This document shows positions 1-8,044 of a DNA stretch of 39,826 nt, in pieces. A program made the position numbers and the translations under genes. The DNA comes from an uncultured Saprospiraceae bacterium. GTDB taxonomy: Bacteria > Bacteroidota > Bacteroidia > Chitinophagales > Saprospiraceae. A model generated the notes under the pieces. The model had not been told where the DNA came from. It was given only the letters and a program-made list of their open reading frames with translations, and ran no database searches. Position 1 is the first letter of the stretch; each line of letters starts with the position of its first letter. Location: the NCBI GenBank assembly GCA_937922815.1, contig CALAJP010000197.1:1-39826 (forward strand), written 5' to 3'.

Positions 1-1
1 T

Positions 2-373
2 GAACTTGACTCATGGACAGACGCTAAACGAGTCATAATGGTAGAAAGCAAAAGAGAATTCAAGAATGGAGAAGAAAAAGTAAGTTCACAACTTAGGTTT
101 TATATAAGCAGTAAAGAAGAGAATGCTTCCTATTTTGGAACCTGCACAAGGAATCACTGGAGCATTGAAAATCACCTCCATTGGTATTTAGACGTAGTCT
201 TTCATGAAGATTTACAACGAGTTAGGAATGATTATGCAGCTGATAATATGTCAACACTTCGGAAAATGGCTTTACAATTATTATTGAAACATAAAGGGAA
301 AGATAGCCTAAAGAAAGTACGAAAAAGAGCGGCTTGGAATGAATGCTTTTTGACCCTTAATTCTATTATTTGA
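2..373 (+). CDS. ISAs1-family transposase, C-terminal part (cut by window edge)
   Basis: This is the carboxyl end of a DDE transposase of the ISAs1 (H-repeat) type. The reading frame is open from base 2 and continues leftwards out of the window; the first visible ATG (38) is internal. The visible part contains the family block with RNHWSIENHLHW, where the Glu is expected to be the last acidic residue of the DDE triad, followed by the conserved DVVFHED and RVRNDYAADN stretches and a Lys-rich end. The gene stops at 373, and the usual short non-coding tail of the element should follow. A small hairpin (376-381 with 389-394) lies there, but I could not identify a terminal inverted repeat. Whether the copy is intact upstream cannot be judged. 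It lies next to the catabolic operon on its left. Confidence 0.85.
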   Translation, partial: ELDSWTDAKRVIMVESKREFKNGEEKVSSQLRFYISSKEENASYFGTCTRNHWSIENHLHWYLDVVFHEDLQRVRNDYAADNMSTLRKMALQLLLKHKGKDSLKKVRKRAAWNECFLTLNSII

Positions 374-438
374 TGCAATCAACCTATATGATTGTGATGT
401 TTCTTACGAATTGCCGACTGATTTTGTAGGGAAAATGA

Positions 439-467
439 AAAAAATAGGCAGTTTGAATCAAACTGCC
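439..467 (-). terminator. Rho-independent terminator of the sugar/polyol operon
   Basis: Read on the minus strand, a 9-base-pair perfect stem (GGCAGTTTG with CAAACTGCC, at 447-467) closes a 3-base loop and is followed by TATTTTTTTTC. It starts 17 bases after the kinase stop codon and ends the six-gene minus-strand operon. Confidence 0.85.
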
Positions 468-483
468 ATGACAACTCGTCAAA

Positions 484-1380
484 TTAACCCATTACAGCTA
501 ACGGATTTACTAAAAATGTTATATCTTCTTTTTTTATAGGTTTTGTTGCTCCTTTCTGAGAGGTAATAATTGCACCAACAGCACATGCATATTCTAAGGC
601 TTTAGTGGGTGATGTATTTTCTAATAGTTGGTATAGTAATGAAGCTAAAAAGGCATCGCCAGCTCCAACTGTATCTACAACATTAGTTCTGAACCCACTA
701 TGGTAACTAAATCTATCGCCTTTCAGTAAAACAGCTCCGTGTCTGCCTTTGGTTACACAAATTTCATTAGTGTTTGTGTTCGTAGCAATAAATTTTATGT
801 TTTTCTCCATAGATGAATAAGGTGATCCAAAAAGTGCCGCTATTTCATATAATTCGTCGTCATTTAATTTTATAAAATCTGCTTTGAGCATCATTTTATG
901 TAATAACTCCTTGTTGTAAAATGGAGCTCTAAGATTTACATCAAAAACCTTGTATTTAGCATTTTTTAATAATTCAAACAACGTTTCTTTAGACTTGATA
1001 TTTCGACAAGATAAACTACCATAAACCAAAGCATCTGATTTAGATACAAGAGATGATAGTTGATTTTCGTATTCGATATTATCCCAAGCAGATGGATTTA
1101 ATATATCATATGTTGCTGACCCTTTTGGATTTAAGGCTACTTTGGCAATTCCTGTTGAATAGTCCTTGTCTACTTGAATGAAGTCTGTGTTTATTTCATT
1201 TTTTTGAAGAAAAGAAATGATTTTTTCTCCGTCAATATCGTTTCCTACTCTACTAATTATTGTAGTCTCAAGTCCTAATTGTTTAAGTCTTAAGCCTACG
1301 TTTAGAGGGGCTCCGCCGATACTTTTACCGTTGGAGAAACAATCAAATAATACTTCTCCAAAGCAAATTACATTTTTCAT
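484..1380 (-). CDS. PfkB-family carbohydrate kinase, probable fructokinase
   Basis: A 298-residue ribokinase-fold sugar kinase, the usual length for fructokinases. The N-terminal substrate motif GGAPLNVG is at about residues 22-29 and the C-terminal PfkB signature DTVGAGDAF ends at residue 244, which makes Asp242 the expected catalytic base. The N-terminal CFGEVLFD is typical of the fructokinase branch. The ATG overlaps the stop codon of the dehydrogenase gene upstream (ATGA), so the two are translationally coupled and probably act in sequence: polyol is oxidised to a ketose, which is phosphorylated to a ketose phosphate (fructose to fructose 6-phosphate if the polyol is mannitol or sorbitol). 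It is the last gene before a terminator. Ribulo- or other ketokinase activity cannot be excluded, because substrate specificity in this family is not readable from motifs. Confidence 0.82.
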   Translation of the reverse strand: MKNVICFGEVLFDCFSNGKSIGGAPLNVGLRLKQLGLETTIISRVGNDIDGEKIISFLQKNEINTDFIQVDKDYSTGIAKVALNPKGSATYDILNPSAWDNIEYENQLSSLVSKSDALVYGSLSCRNIKSKETLFELLKNAKYKVFDVNLRAPFYNKELLHKMMLKADFIKLNDDELYEIAALFGSPYSSMEKNIKFIATNTNTNEICVTKGRHGAVLLKGDRFSYHSGFRTNVVDTVGAGDAFLASLLYQLLENTSPTKALEYACAVGAIITSQKGATKPIKKEDITFLVNPLAVMG

Positions 1381-2873
1381 AATACATTAACTTTCTCGTT
1401 CATTAATTGTAAACACTCTTGCAAAGATTTTTCTCTAATCATTTTTAATGATTTAATAAATTCCTCTTTAAAACGCTCGTTTTTAGATAAGTCTCCAAAT
1501 ATTTTTTCAATCTCAATAAATCGTACTGGGTCTTGATGAGAATATGCTGCTGCTCTAATTAATATATTACTCATATCATCTTCTATCGAATAAGTTTTGC
1601 CATTTTTATCTACCCCATCATTGTATCTACACCAAGTGGCTATCACAAAAGCTAAATGGCTAATTTGCCCTCCTGTATTTAATTGGTCTTTTAATGTTGA
1701 TAATAGAAATATTGGAACTTTAGACGAACTTTCGTAGCAGATTCGAGAGATTAAATCTTTTATATGATTATTCTTGAAGCGCATAAATAGACTCTCTTTG
1801 TAAGATTCTAAATTAAGTTCCCCTAAATCGCCTAATGTTGGACTTACTTCTATATCCATGAAATTTTTTAGAAAAGCAATAATTTCTTCATCGTTAGCTG
1901 CTTCGTCGATAGTTTCATAGCCTTGAATAGCCCCTAAAAACCCCAAAATAGAGTGTCCTGCATTTAGCAGCCTTAGTTTCATTTGCTCAAAAGGAATTAC
2001 ATTTTCGACAAATTGGACACCTGCTTTTTCCCATTTAGGACGTCCGTTAATAAAGTTGTCCTCTACAACCCATTGTATGAATGGTTCGCAAACTACTGGC
2101 CATTGATCATCGATTAGAAATTCATTATTTAACAATTCTGAATCTTCAATTACAGTAACAGGCGTAATTCTATCTACCATCGAATTGGGGAAAGAAACAT
2201 TAGCTTCTATCCAAGTGGCTAGTTGAGGTTCTGCTTTTTCGACATAACTAAGTAAGGCATTTTTAATTACTTTTCCATTTTCTTGAATATTATCGCAAGA
2301 CTGTATAGTACATCCTCCTATATTTCTTAACATTCTCAATTTAAGTGCTTGGCTTAAATACCCAAATACTGTTTTGGGAGAATTAGGGTTTTTCATATCT
2401 TCAACAATGACAGGGTTGCTATAGTCGAATTTTCCTGTGGCCTTATTTAGGTTGTATCCTCCTTCTGTAATGGTCATCGAAATGATTTTAATATCAGGAT
2501 GCGCCATTTTTTCAATAACTGCAATTGGGTTTTCTGGGGCGAATATATATTCAACAATCGAGGCGATTATTCTGGCAACATAAGAGCCATCGTGCCCTTT
2601 GACCAATAGGGTGTATAACCCATCTTGGTCTTTTAGTATATTGTATATTTTTCTATCGTAATCTAGTAGACCAATGCCGCATATACCATAGTCCAACACC
2701 CCGTATTTGTTCATGAGTTCATCAGTATAGAATGCTTGATGAGAACGGTGAAAGTTGCCAACACCAATGTGAACAATACTTGTTTTTACGGCATCTCTAT
2801 TGTATGATGGAACTAAAACACTAGATGGAATTAGTTCTAAATTTTCTTGATTGAGTTCTACTATATTTTTCAT
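1377..2873 (-). CDS. Long-chain polyol dehydrogenase, mannitol 2-dehydrogenase / fructuronate reductase family
   Basis: A 498-residue NAD(P)-dependent enzyme of the long-chain mannitol dehydrogenase family, oxidising a sugar alcohol to a ketose (for mannitol, fructose). The N-terminal Rossmann segment is HIGVGNFHRSHQAFY at about residues 35-49. The family catalytic signature KxxxxNxxH is present as Lys299, Asn304 and His307, and Asn195 (in CDN) matches the second catalytic Asn. The offset from Pseudomonas mannitol 2-dehydrogenase numbering is a constant 4 residues at all these points. Related members reduce fructuronate or tagaturonate or oxidise arabitol. A mannitol, sorbitol or arabitol role is favoured here by the neighbouring fructokinase and sugar transporter and the absence of uronate genes. 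It overlaps the kinase gene by 4 bases and lies 151 bases after the permease gene. Confidence 0.85.
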   Translation of the reverse strand: MKNIVELNQENLELIPSSVLVPSYNRDAVKTSIVHIGVGNFHRSHQAFYTDELMNKYGVLDYGICGIGLLDYDRKIYNILKDQDGLYTLLVKGHDGSYVARIIASIVEYIFAPENPIAVIEKMAHPDIKIISMTITEGGYNLNKATGKFDYSNPVIVEDMKNPNSPKTVFGYLSQALKLRMLRNIGGCTIQSCDNIQENGKVIKNALLSYVEKAEPQLATWIEANVSFPNSMVDRITPVTVIEDSELLNNEFLIDDQWPVVCEPFIQWVVEDNFINGRPKWEKAGVQFVENVIPFEQMKLRLLNAGHSILGFLGAIQGYETIDEAANDEEIIAFLKNFMDIEVSPTLGDLGELNLESYKESLFMRFKNNHIKDLISRICYESSSKVPIFLLSTLKDQLNTGGQISHLAFVIATWCRYNDGVDKNGKTYSIEDDMSNILIRAAAYSHQDPVRFIEIEKIFGDLSKNERFKEEFIKSLKMIREKSLQECLQLMNEKVNVL

Positions 2874-2987
2874 AAAATTAGAAATGTGTTAAGTTTGACC
2901 TTTAAAAATTAAACCATTTAGAGATTCCTTTTGAATGCTTTTTAGTTACTACTTTTCATTTTAAGAATCAATTTTTATAAGAGAAAA

Positions 2988-3016
2988 TACTTGTCACCAT
3001 ATTTTGATGACAAGTA
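2988..3016 (-). other. Intra-operon hairpin between transport and catabolic genes
   Basis: A 9-base-pair perfect inverted repeat (TACTTGTCA at 2988-2996, TGACAAGTA at 3008-3016, 11-base loop) begins 8 bases after the permease stop codon. On the minus strand it is followed by TATTTTC, a poor U-tract, so it is more likely a partial terminator or an RNA-stability element than a full stop. It divides the operon into a transport half and an enzyme half. The remaining bases up to the dehydrogenase start (2874-2987) show no other clear element. Confidence 0.5.
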
Positions 3017-3024
3017 CAGGGTAA

Positions 3025-3993
3025 TCATTTTCCTTCAAAGCGTTGTAATAAAACCGCAAAAATAATAATCGCTCCTTTTACTACTTGTTGTGGGTATGAA
3101 GGTACGTTTAATAGGTTTAGAATATTCCCTATCAGACCAAGAATTAATACTCCCATTAATGTATTAATAACCGTTCCTTTTCCTCCGTTAAGGCTAGCTC
3201 CTCCAATGACAACTGCAGCAATAGCATCTAATTCCCATGCCATTCCCATGTTAGGTGACCCTAGGTTTGTTCTAGAAGCAACGATAACAGCAGCTACTGC
3301 CGCTAATGAACCCGAAATAGCATAGACTAAAAATTTATATTTATTCACTTTGATACCAGAAAGTCGTGAAGCGTCTTCATTACTTCCCATTGCTATAATT
3401 AGTCTACCAAATACATTATATCTCAAAACGACCATCGCTATTATAACAATAAGAAAAAACACAATGGCTATATTCGGAATTCCGAGAAATGAATTGTTTG
3501 CAAAATTTGACATAAATTCACCACCTGCAGTATTGAAAGTAATTGGAGAACCTTTGGCGTAAATAAATGCCAACCCTCTCGCAACTGTCATTAGCGCTAA
3601 TGTGGCTATAAAGGGAGCCATTTTTTGAAATGCAACTAAGTAGCCTGCAACACTACCGAGGGCAAACCCTATAACTATGGTTGCTATAATGGCGACAGGT
3701 AAAATGACGCTGTTTACCAATATGGCAAAGGTTACTGCCAGTAAGGCGACCATAGAACCAACTGACAAGTCTATTCCTCCTGTGAGAATTACGATAAGCA
3801 TTCCTATGCTTATGATACCTATTCCAGAAACTTGTTTTAATAAATTTGATAGATTGACAGATGTGAAAAATACATCTGAAATAATTGCAGAGAATACAAC
3901 TAAAAGAACAAAAATTAATATCGTGTTGTATTTTATGAGTAACTTAACCAAGCCTCCTGGACTACTAAGTTCTTGTTTTAGATTTAAAGCCAT
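3025..3993 (-). CDS. Sugar ABC transporter permease, RbsC-like
   Basis: A 322-residue, very hydrophobic inner-membrane protein of the ribose/xylose/galactose (BPD_transp_2) permease family. The family signature GGIDLSVGSMVAL follows the second membrane helix, and the segment GGASLNGGKGT lies near residue 265. It forms the membrane channel for the ATPase encoded just upstream (12-base gap) and receives substrate from the binding lipoprotein two genes upstream. Its length matches RbsC (about 320). The N-terminal cytoplasmic stretch is short and starts with MALNLKQEL. RbsABC-type systems carry pentoses, hexoses or polyols, and the operon enzymes point to a sugar alcohol or ketose here. Only one permease gene is present, so a homodimeric channel is expected. 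Confidence 0.9.
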   Translation of the reverse strand: MALNLKQELSSPGGLVKLLIKYNTILIFVLLVVFSAIISDVFFTSVNLSNLLKQVSGIGIISIGMLIVILTGGIDLSVGSMVALLAVTFAILVNSVILPVAIIATIVIGFALGSVAGYLVAFQKMAPFIATLALMTVARGLAFIYAKGSPITFNTAGGEFMSNFANNSFLGIPNIAIVFFLIVIIAMVVLRYNVFGRLIIAMGSNEDASRLSGIKVNKYKFLVYAISGSLAAVAAVIVASRTNLGSPNMGMAWELDAIAAVVIGGASLNGGKGTVINTLMGVLILGLIGNILNLLNVPSYPQQVVKGAIIIFAVLLQRFEGK

Positions 3994-4005
3994 AATTTTA
4001 TATTT

Positions 4006-5529
4006 TTAAACTGTTACTTTTAAGGGTTCACCGATAGAGTACCGTAATATGTTTTCTTCCGAAAATTCTTCTTTAGATAATTCGCCGTAAATAGTACCTT
4101 CATGCATCACTAAAATTCGATCTGCAATTCCCATTATTTCTGGCATATCAGAAGAGATTACGATTATACCTACGCCCTTTTCAGCTACTTCATTAATAAG
4201 GTTATAAATTTCTACTTTTGCTCCTACATCTACTCCCCGTGTGGGTTCATCAATCAGGATAACTTCACTGTCAATGCTTAACCATTTCGCTAAAGCGACT
4301 TTTTGTTGATTTCCCCCACTTAGATTTTTGACATCTACCTCTGAACTGGGCGTTTTAATGTTTAATTTTTTAATTAGCGATTGAACATTTTCATATTCTA
4401 CATCGGTGTTTATAAAACCAAACTTATCTGAAATAGGGTCAAAACTGGTTACACTAATATTCTTACGAATAGACAAAGGTAAAAATACACCTTCTTCTTT
4501 TCTATCTTCAGAAACGAAACCAATTTGGTGTCCGACTGCTTGTACAGGAGATTTGGTATTGATTTTTTCCCCATTAAGAATTAGCTCACCAGATTTTTTT
4601 GCAAATTCCCCAAAGATGAGTTTAGCGGTTTCCGTTCTACCACTTCCTCCAAGTCCAGCAATTCCAAGGACTTCACCTGGTCTTACTGAAAAGGAAACGT
4701 CATGAACAAGGTTGTATTTCCCCGAGAGGTTTCTAACTTCAAAAATGGGTTCAGAACCAATAGTAGCAGTTCTTTCGGGATATAAATCTTTCAATTCTCT
4801 ACCAATCATTAATCTAATTACTCCATCTGTGTCGATTTCTGATGTCGGCATACTACCAGTATCTACTCCGTCTTTAAGAACAGTTATAGAATCTGCTATT
4901 TTAAATATCTCTTCTAAATGATGAGATATGTATATTATAGAAATCCCTTCTTTTTTGAGACGAAACAGGTTGTTAAATAATTTTTGAATATCAGTAGGGT
5001 CAAAAACGGTAGTGGGCTCATCAAGAATTAATACTTTGGTGTCCTCAGAAAGTGCTTTTGCTATCTCAACTACTTGTTTTTGAACAATGCTTAAATCTCT
5101 TACAATTGCTTTTGGGTCAATGTCAAAGCCCAAAGATTGAATGAGTTCCTGAGCATCATTTATAAGTTCTTTCCAATTCATCCAAAACTTACTTGCACCT
5201 AATTTGTGCAAGTAAATATTTTCAGCAACAGATAAATCATTTACCAAAGACAACTCTTGATAAACCACACTGATTCCAAGGACTTGACCGTCATGCGTGT
5301 TTTTTGGAGTTATTTCCTTACCATCTAAAAGTACCTTTCCTGAATCTTTTTGATGAACACCACTCAGAATTTTAACTAAAGTAGACTTTCCAGCACCATT
5401 TTCACCTAAAAGAGCATGGATTTCACCTGGCCTTACTTTTAGATTAACATTTTCTAATACAGAAACGACACCAAAGCTTTTAGATATTCCAGTCATTTCA
5501 ACTCGATATTCACTATTTGAATTTTGCAT
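4006..5529 (-). CDS. Sugar ABC transporter ATP-binding protein, RbsA/MglA-like, two ATPase domains
   Basis: A 507-residue fused double ATPase, the standard architecture of RbsA/MglA/XylG. Domain 1 has Walker A GENGAGKST near residue 43, the family-typical degenerate signature LSIVQKQ, and Walker B VLILDEPTT. Domain 2 has an eroded Walker A (GLGGSGRTE, lacking the Lys), an intact LSGGNQQK signature and Walker B VILIDEPTRGVD. The degenerate second Walker A is normal for this family, with one competent site per subunit. It powers uptake through the permease encoded 12 bases downstream and lies 20 bases after the binding-protein gene. Family membership is certain; the substrate is inferred only from the operon. 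Confidence 0.93.
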   Translation of the reverse strand: MQNSNSEYRVEMTGISKSFGVVSVLENVNLKVRPGEIHALLGENGAGKSTLVKILSGVHQKDSGKVLLDGKEITPKNTHDGQVLGISVVYQELSLVNDLSVAENIYLHKLGASKFWMNWKELINDAQELIQSLGFDIDPKAIVRDLSIVQKQVVEIAKALSEDTKVLILDEPTTVFDPTDIQKLFNNLFRLKKEGISIIYISHHLEEIFKIADSITVLKDGVDTGSMPTSEIDTDGVIRLMIGRELKDLYPERTATIGSEPIFEVRNLSGKYNLVHDVSFSVRPGEVLGIAGLGGSGRTETAKLIFGEFAKKSGELILNGEKINTKSPVQAVGHQIGFVSEDRKEEGVFLPLSIRKNISVTSFDPISDKFGFINTDVEYENVQSLIKKLNIKTPSSEVDVKNLSGGNQQKVALAKWLSIDSEVILIDEPTRGVDVGAKVEIYNLINEVAEKGVGIIVISSDMPEIMGIADRILVMHEGTIYGELSKEEFSEENILRYSIGEPLKVTV

Positions 5530-5549
5530 ATCAGTTATGTTTTTGGTGA

Positions 5550-6629
5550 TTAAAATAATGCCTCAGGGTTGTAATGTTGTGCTGCATTATCTTTAGTGAT
5601 TAATAAAGGTGGAGTGTAAGAAGTTTTTGCAAAATCTCTCTTTCCATTCATATATTGTATAGAATATTGAACTGCATTTTTGCCAATTTGAACAGGACTA
5701 TTCATCGCCGTACAGCCATAAAAGTCAGAATCCATGATGTATTTAATAGCTTCTTTTTGTCCATCGGCACCAGCTACAATCAATATGTCATCGGTTTTTC
5801 CTGCTTGAGCGATTGCTTTGATGGCTCCCAAAACGCAAACATCCGATTCTGTGATTACTACATTAATGTCAGGGTGTGCCACTAAAACATCTTCCATTGC
5901 TTTAAGTCCTCCTGCATAAGACCAGTTCGTGTACATTTGAGTTTTTACATTTAGGTTGATATGACCTAATGTTCTCAATTGTTCTTCAGTAATGCCTTGT
6001 AGTAACCCTTGTTTTCTAGTTCTTCCTACTGGGTTACCTGCATTACCGCTTAATAAAGCAATATTCATATCTTTTTTGCCAAACTGTTTTGCCAACCATT
6101 CTCCCGCTAGCATACCATTTGCCAAATTGTTAGATTGTACCGTAGTTACATATTCTGCATCAGGACTGATAGAACTATCTATAATAAAGACAGGAATTCC
6201 AGCTTTTTTTGCAGCCTTTGTAACTCCAACTAATGCGTCTGGATCTAATGGGTTTAATAATAAAACATCAACCCCTTTGGTTATTAAATCCTCAACGGCA
6301 GCTACTTGTTTATTAATGTCGTTTTGGCCGTCTGCGGATAAGAATACCATTCCATTTTTTTCGACAGTTTCTTTTATGCTTTTTTGTAGTGCTTGATAAT
6401 AAGGGGCGTTTAGAGATGGTGTACAATACCCTATTTTTTTTCCTTTTAAGTCAATTTTACTGTCAATCACTTCTCCTATGCTTTCGTTAGCGCTAGCAGA
6501 ATTGCTATTGTTGGAGGCTGAAGAATTGTTGGGTTCGACACAACTACCGAAAAATAATGTTAGTAAAATAATAAATGCGAAGGGCTTAGAAAACGCATTT
6601 AATACTGATTGTATAGTGTTTTGTTTCAT
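5550..6629 (-). CDS. Periplasmic sugar-binding lipoprotein, RbsB-like
   Basis: A 359-residue substrate-binding protein of the periplasmic-binding/LacI-fold type (Peripla_BP_4). A 29-residue signal with lipobox FFGSC predicts lipidation at Cys30, followed by a Ser/Asn/Ala linker to about residue 55. Family features include KKIGYCTPSLNAPYYQ near residue 65, DGQNDINKQVAAVEDLI near 100, GVDVLLLNPLDPDAL near 120, and the C-terminal hinge segment with AVQYSIQYMNG. Binding proteins of diderms are usually soluble; a lipidated form keeps it at a membrane, as is common in Bacteroidota. It delivers substrate to the permease and ATPase encoded downstream. Preference for a polyol over ribose is an inference from the downstream dehydrogenase. 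Confidence 0.88.
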   Translation of the reverse strand: MKQNTIQSVLNAFSKPFAFIILLTLFFGSCVEPNNSSASNNSNSASANESIGEVIDSKIDLKGKKIGYCTPSLNAPYYQALQKSIKETVEKNGMVFLSADGQNDINKQVAAVEDLITKGVDVLLLNPLDPDALVGVTKAAKKAGIPVFIIDSSISPDAEYVTTVQSNNLANGMLAGEWLAKQFGKKDMNIALLSGNAGNPVGRTRKQGLLQGITEEQLRTLGHINLNVKTQMYTNWSYAGGLKAMEDVLVAHPDINVVITESDVCVLGAIKAIAQAGKTDDILIVAGADGQKEAIKYIMDSDFYGCTAMNSPVQIGKNAVQYSIQYMNGKRDFAKTSYTPPLLITKDNAAQHYNPEALF

Positions 6630-6669
6630 AATGTGTGGTATAATTGGTTAGAAATTTTATGTTTTAGGG

Positions 6670-7587
6670 TTAAAATAGGGTGATATCTAATTGGATAACA
6701 GTTACTTTTTTCTCAGGATTCCACATTCCCATAACTTCAACAGGAATAGTGTGGTTTCCAATTTTTACTTTTTTAGACAAAGCTAAAGCTGCATTGATTA
6801 CATTTCCTCTACCTTCAGTGTAGAATGTTTTGTCGGTAAAAAATGACCATGCACCACCAACAATCATGTCTAGGTTGTAATCTTTTTTCTGCCATAGGTT
6901 TTGTCTTATCTCTAGGTAGTTTGTCCACGAATTGTCAATGGTTCCGTCACTATTCCTAACGAAATCTTTTTGACCTCCTCCTAATATTGTTGCTAAGTAT
7001 AATAGTGTTTTAGGGTTGGGTTTGTAACCAAAGTTTAAATCAACAAAATTATGGTTTTGGTCTCTATCAAAACTCCAATAGTTTAGTTCTTCTCCTCGTT
7101 CTGCAACACCTGTAAAGTTGTTGTGAGACACTGCTTCTACAAAAAATGATTCTGAAAATCGATATACTGCGTAGATAGAAACTTCTTTGTAGTTTGCATT
7201 AACTCTAAAGTCATCGTTTGGATCCCTTGGTGTACCATTATCGTTGGTAACGTCGATACTGTTGAAGCCTGCAGCTCCCCATATACCAGCGGTAAATTTT
7301 TTATCTCGACTGTTATATTCCATGTTAGTAGCGAATATGGGGGTCTCACTCACTATAAATCCATGCCAAAGATGCATGTTTTTAAGATGGACTCCGACAT
7401 CAAATGCTTTGTAGTCATCTTCCATTTTTTCTTCTTCTTGAGTTGTCGGTGATCTAGTTTCCATTTTTTCATCTTGGGCTTCAATATTCATTGATACACA
7501 CAACAATAATAAGATAAAAAAAGAAATTCTCGAAAACGTAGTGCCTTTATAGGTTCTGTTTTGAAGGGGCATTTTTGTTAGTTTCAT
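6670..7587 (-). CDS. Predicted outer-membrane beta-barrel protein, first gene of the sugar/polyol operon
   Basis: A 305-residue exported protein. Residues 1 to about 38 form a signal peptide ending in NIEAQ, then a charged Glu/Lys/Thr linker, then alternating amphipathic strands rich in aromatic residues. The protein ends in QLDITLF, a terminal aromatic residue on a beta-strand, as expected for BAM-assembled barrels. I do not recognise a named family. As first gene of the operon, 40 bases before the binding lipoprotein, it could be the substrate-specific outer-membrane channel, replacing the SusC/SusD pair usual in Bacteroidota. The start at 7587 gives MKLTKMPLQ and a long n-region; the internal Met6 is an alternative. 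The operon has no other outer-membrane component. Confidence 0.6.
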   Translation of the reverse strand: MKLTKMPLQNRTYKGTTFSRISFFILLLLCVSMNIEAQDEKMETRSPTTQEEEKMEDDYKAFDVGVHLKNMHLWHGFIVSETPIFATNMEYNSRDKKFTAGIWGAAGFNSIDVTNDNGTPRDPNDDFRVNANYKEVSIYAVYRFSESFFVEAVSHNNFTGVAERGEELNYWSFDRDQNHNFVDLNFGYKPNPKTLLYLATILGGGQKDFVRNSDGTIDNSWTNYLEIRQNLWQKKDYNLDMIVGGAWSFFTDKTFYTEGRGNVINAALALSKKVKIGNHTIPVEVMGMWNPEKKVTVIQLDITLF

Positions 7588-7701
7588 AAGTAGAGGTTTA
7601 AAATTAATATGTTCGATTTATCTAAGACGAATAACAAGGTTCTTTCTTGTTTTAGTTACTTATTTTTTGGTAGTAGGTTTTGTTTGAGTAGTATTCTTAT
7701 T

Positions 7702-7720
7702 AAACGTATTAAGTACGTTT
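7702..7720. promoter_or_regulatory. Operator palindrome, copy 1 (operon-proximal)
   Basis: AAACGTATTAAGTACGTTT: perfect 7-base arms around a 5-base centre. Copy 2 at 7880-7898 differs at only two of 19 positions, and the flanking bases are also shared (T before, GTT after). A duplicated near-perfect palindrome in a divergent regulator/operon spacer is the expected form of the binding site of the neighbouring dimeric winged-helix regulator. Confidence 0.75.
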
Positions 7721-7879
7721 GTTGTGTAAATCTAGTAAACTTTTATTCTTAAACAAACTTTTCTTGAATAAAAATGAAAATTTATATACTTAAAAGATTG
7801 AAAAGAATGTTTTTTTCGATATTTAATTCTATTTGAAGGTTCTTTTGTGAAATAATACATATATAGATTTATGCTAAAT

Positions 7880-7898
7880 AAACGTTTTAATTACGTTT
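7880..7898. promoter_or_regulatory. Operator palindrome, copy 2 (regulator-proximal)
   Basis: AAACGTTTTAATTACGTTT: 6-base arms around a 7-base centre, the second copy of the motif at 7702-7720. It lies 146 bases upstream of the regulator start, placed for autoregulation. Centre-to-centre distance to copy 1 is 178 bases, close to 17 helical turns at 10.5 bases per turn, so both sites would face the same side of the DNA. Confidence 0.75.
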
Positions 7899-8044
7899 GT
7901 TTTGTGTTGTTGTAAATAATTGATTGTTTAGATTTAGTTGAGATTCAAAAAAAAGCAACTAAGTAAGCTTTTATCGTTTATCATTCTAATTATAATCTCA
8001 ATTGTGTTAGTTTTATATTCGATAAACAAAACTTAGTTTGTAAA

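Larger units (their letters stand above)
7588..8044. promoter_or_regulatory. Divergent control region between the operon and its regulator
   Basis: This 457-base AT-rich spacer separates the minus-strand operon from the plus-strand Nudix-type regulator. It contains the two copies of a 19-base palindrome listed separately, and between them an 8-base inverted repeat TTTTATTC / GAATAAAA (7741-7748 and 7766-7773). No perfect TAnnTTTG element is seen in either direction. TAGATTTA (7929-7936) and TTAGTTTG (8033-8040, ending 4 bases before the regulator ATG) each differ from it by one base. The operon start is 114 bases from the first palindrome. Confidence 0.6.

Noticed and set aside
376-438. Terminal inverted repeat of the insertion sequence
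   Set aside because: Only one end of the element is visible, so no pair could be matched, and the small hairpin there is not evidence of an element end.
3677-4009. 110-residue plus-strand frame inside the permease and ATPase region
   Set aside because: It lies antisense to a clear RbsC gene; the protein pattern is only the complement of hydrophobic codons.
7741-7773. 8-base inverted repeat TTTTATTC/GAATAAAA considered as a third operator
   Set aside because: It is unrelated in sequence to the two matching palindromes and A/T-simple enough to arise by chance in this spacer.
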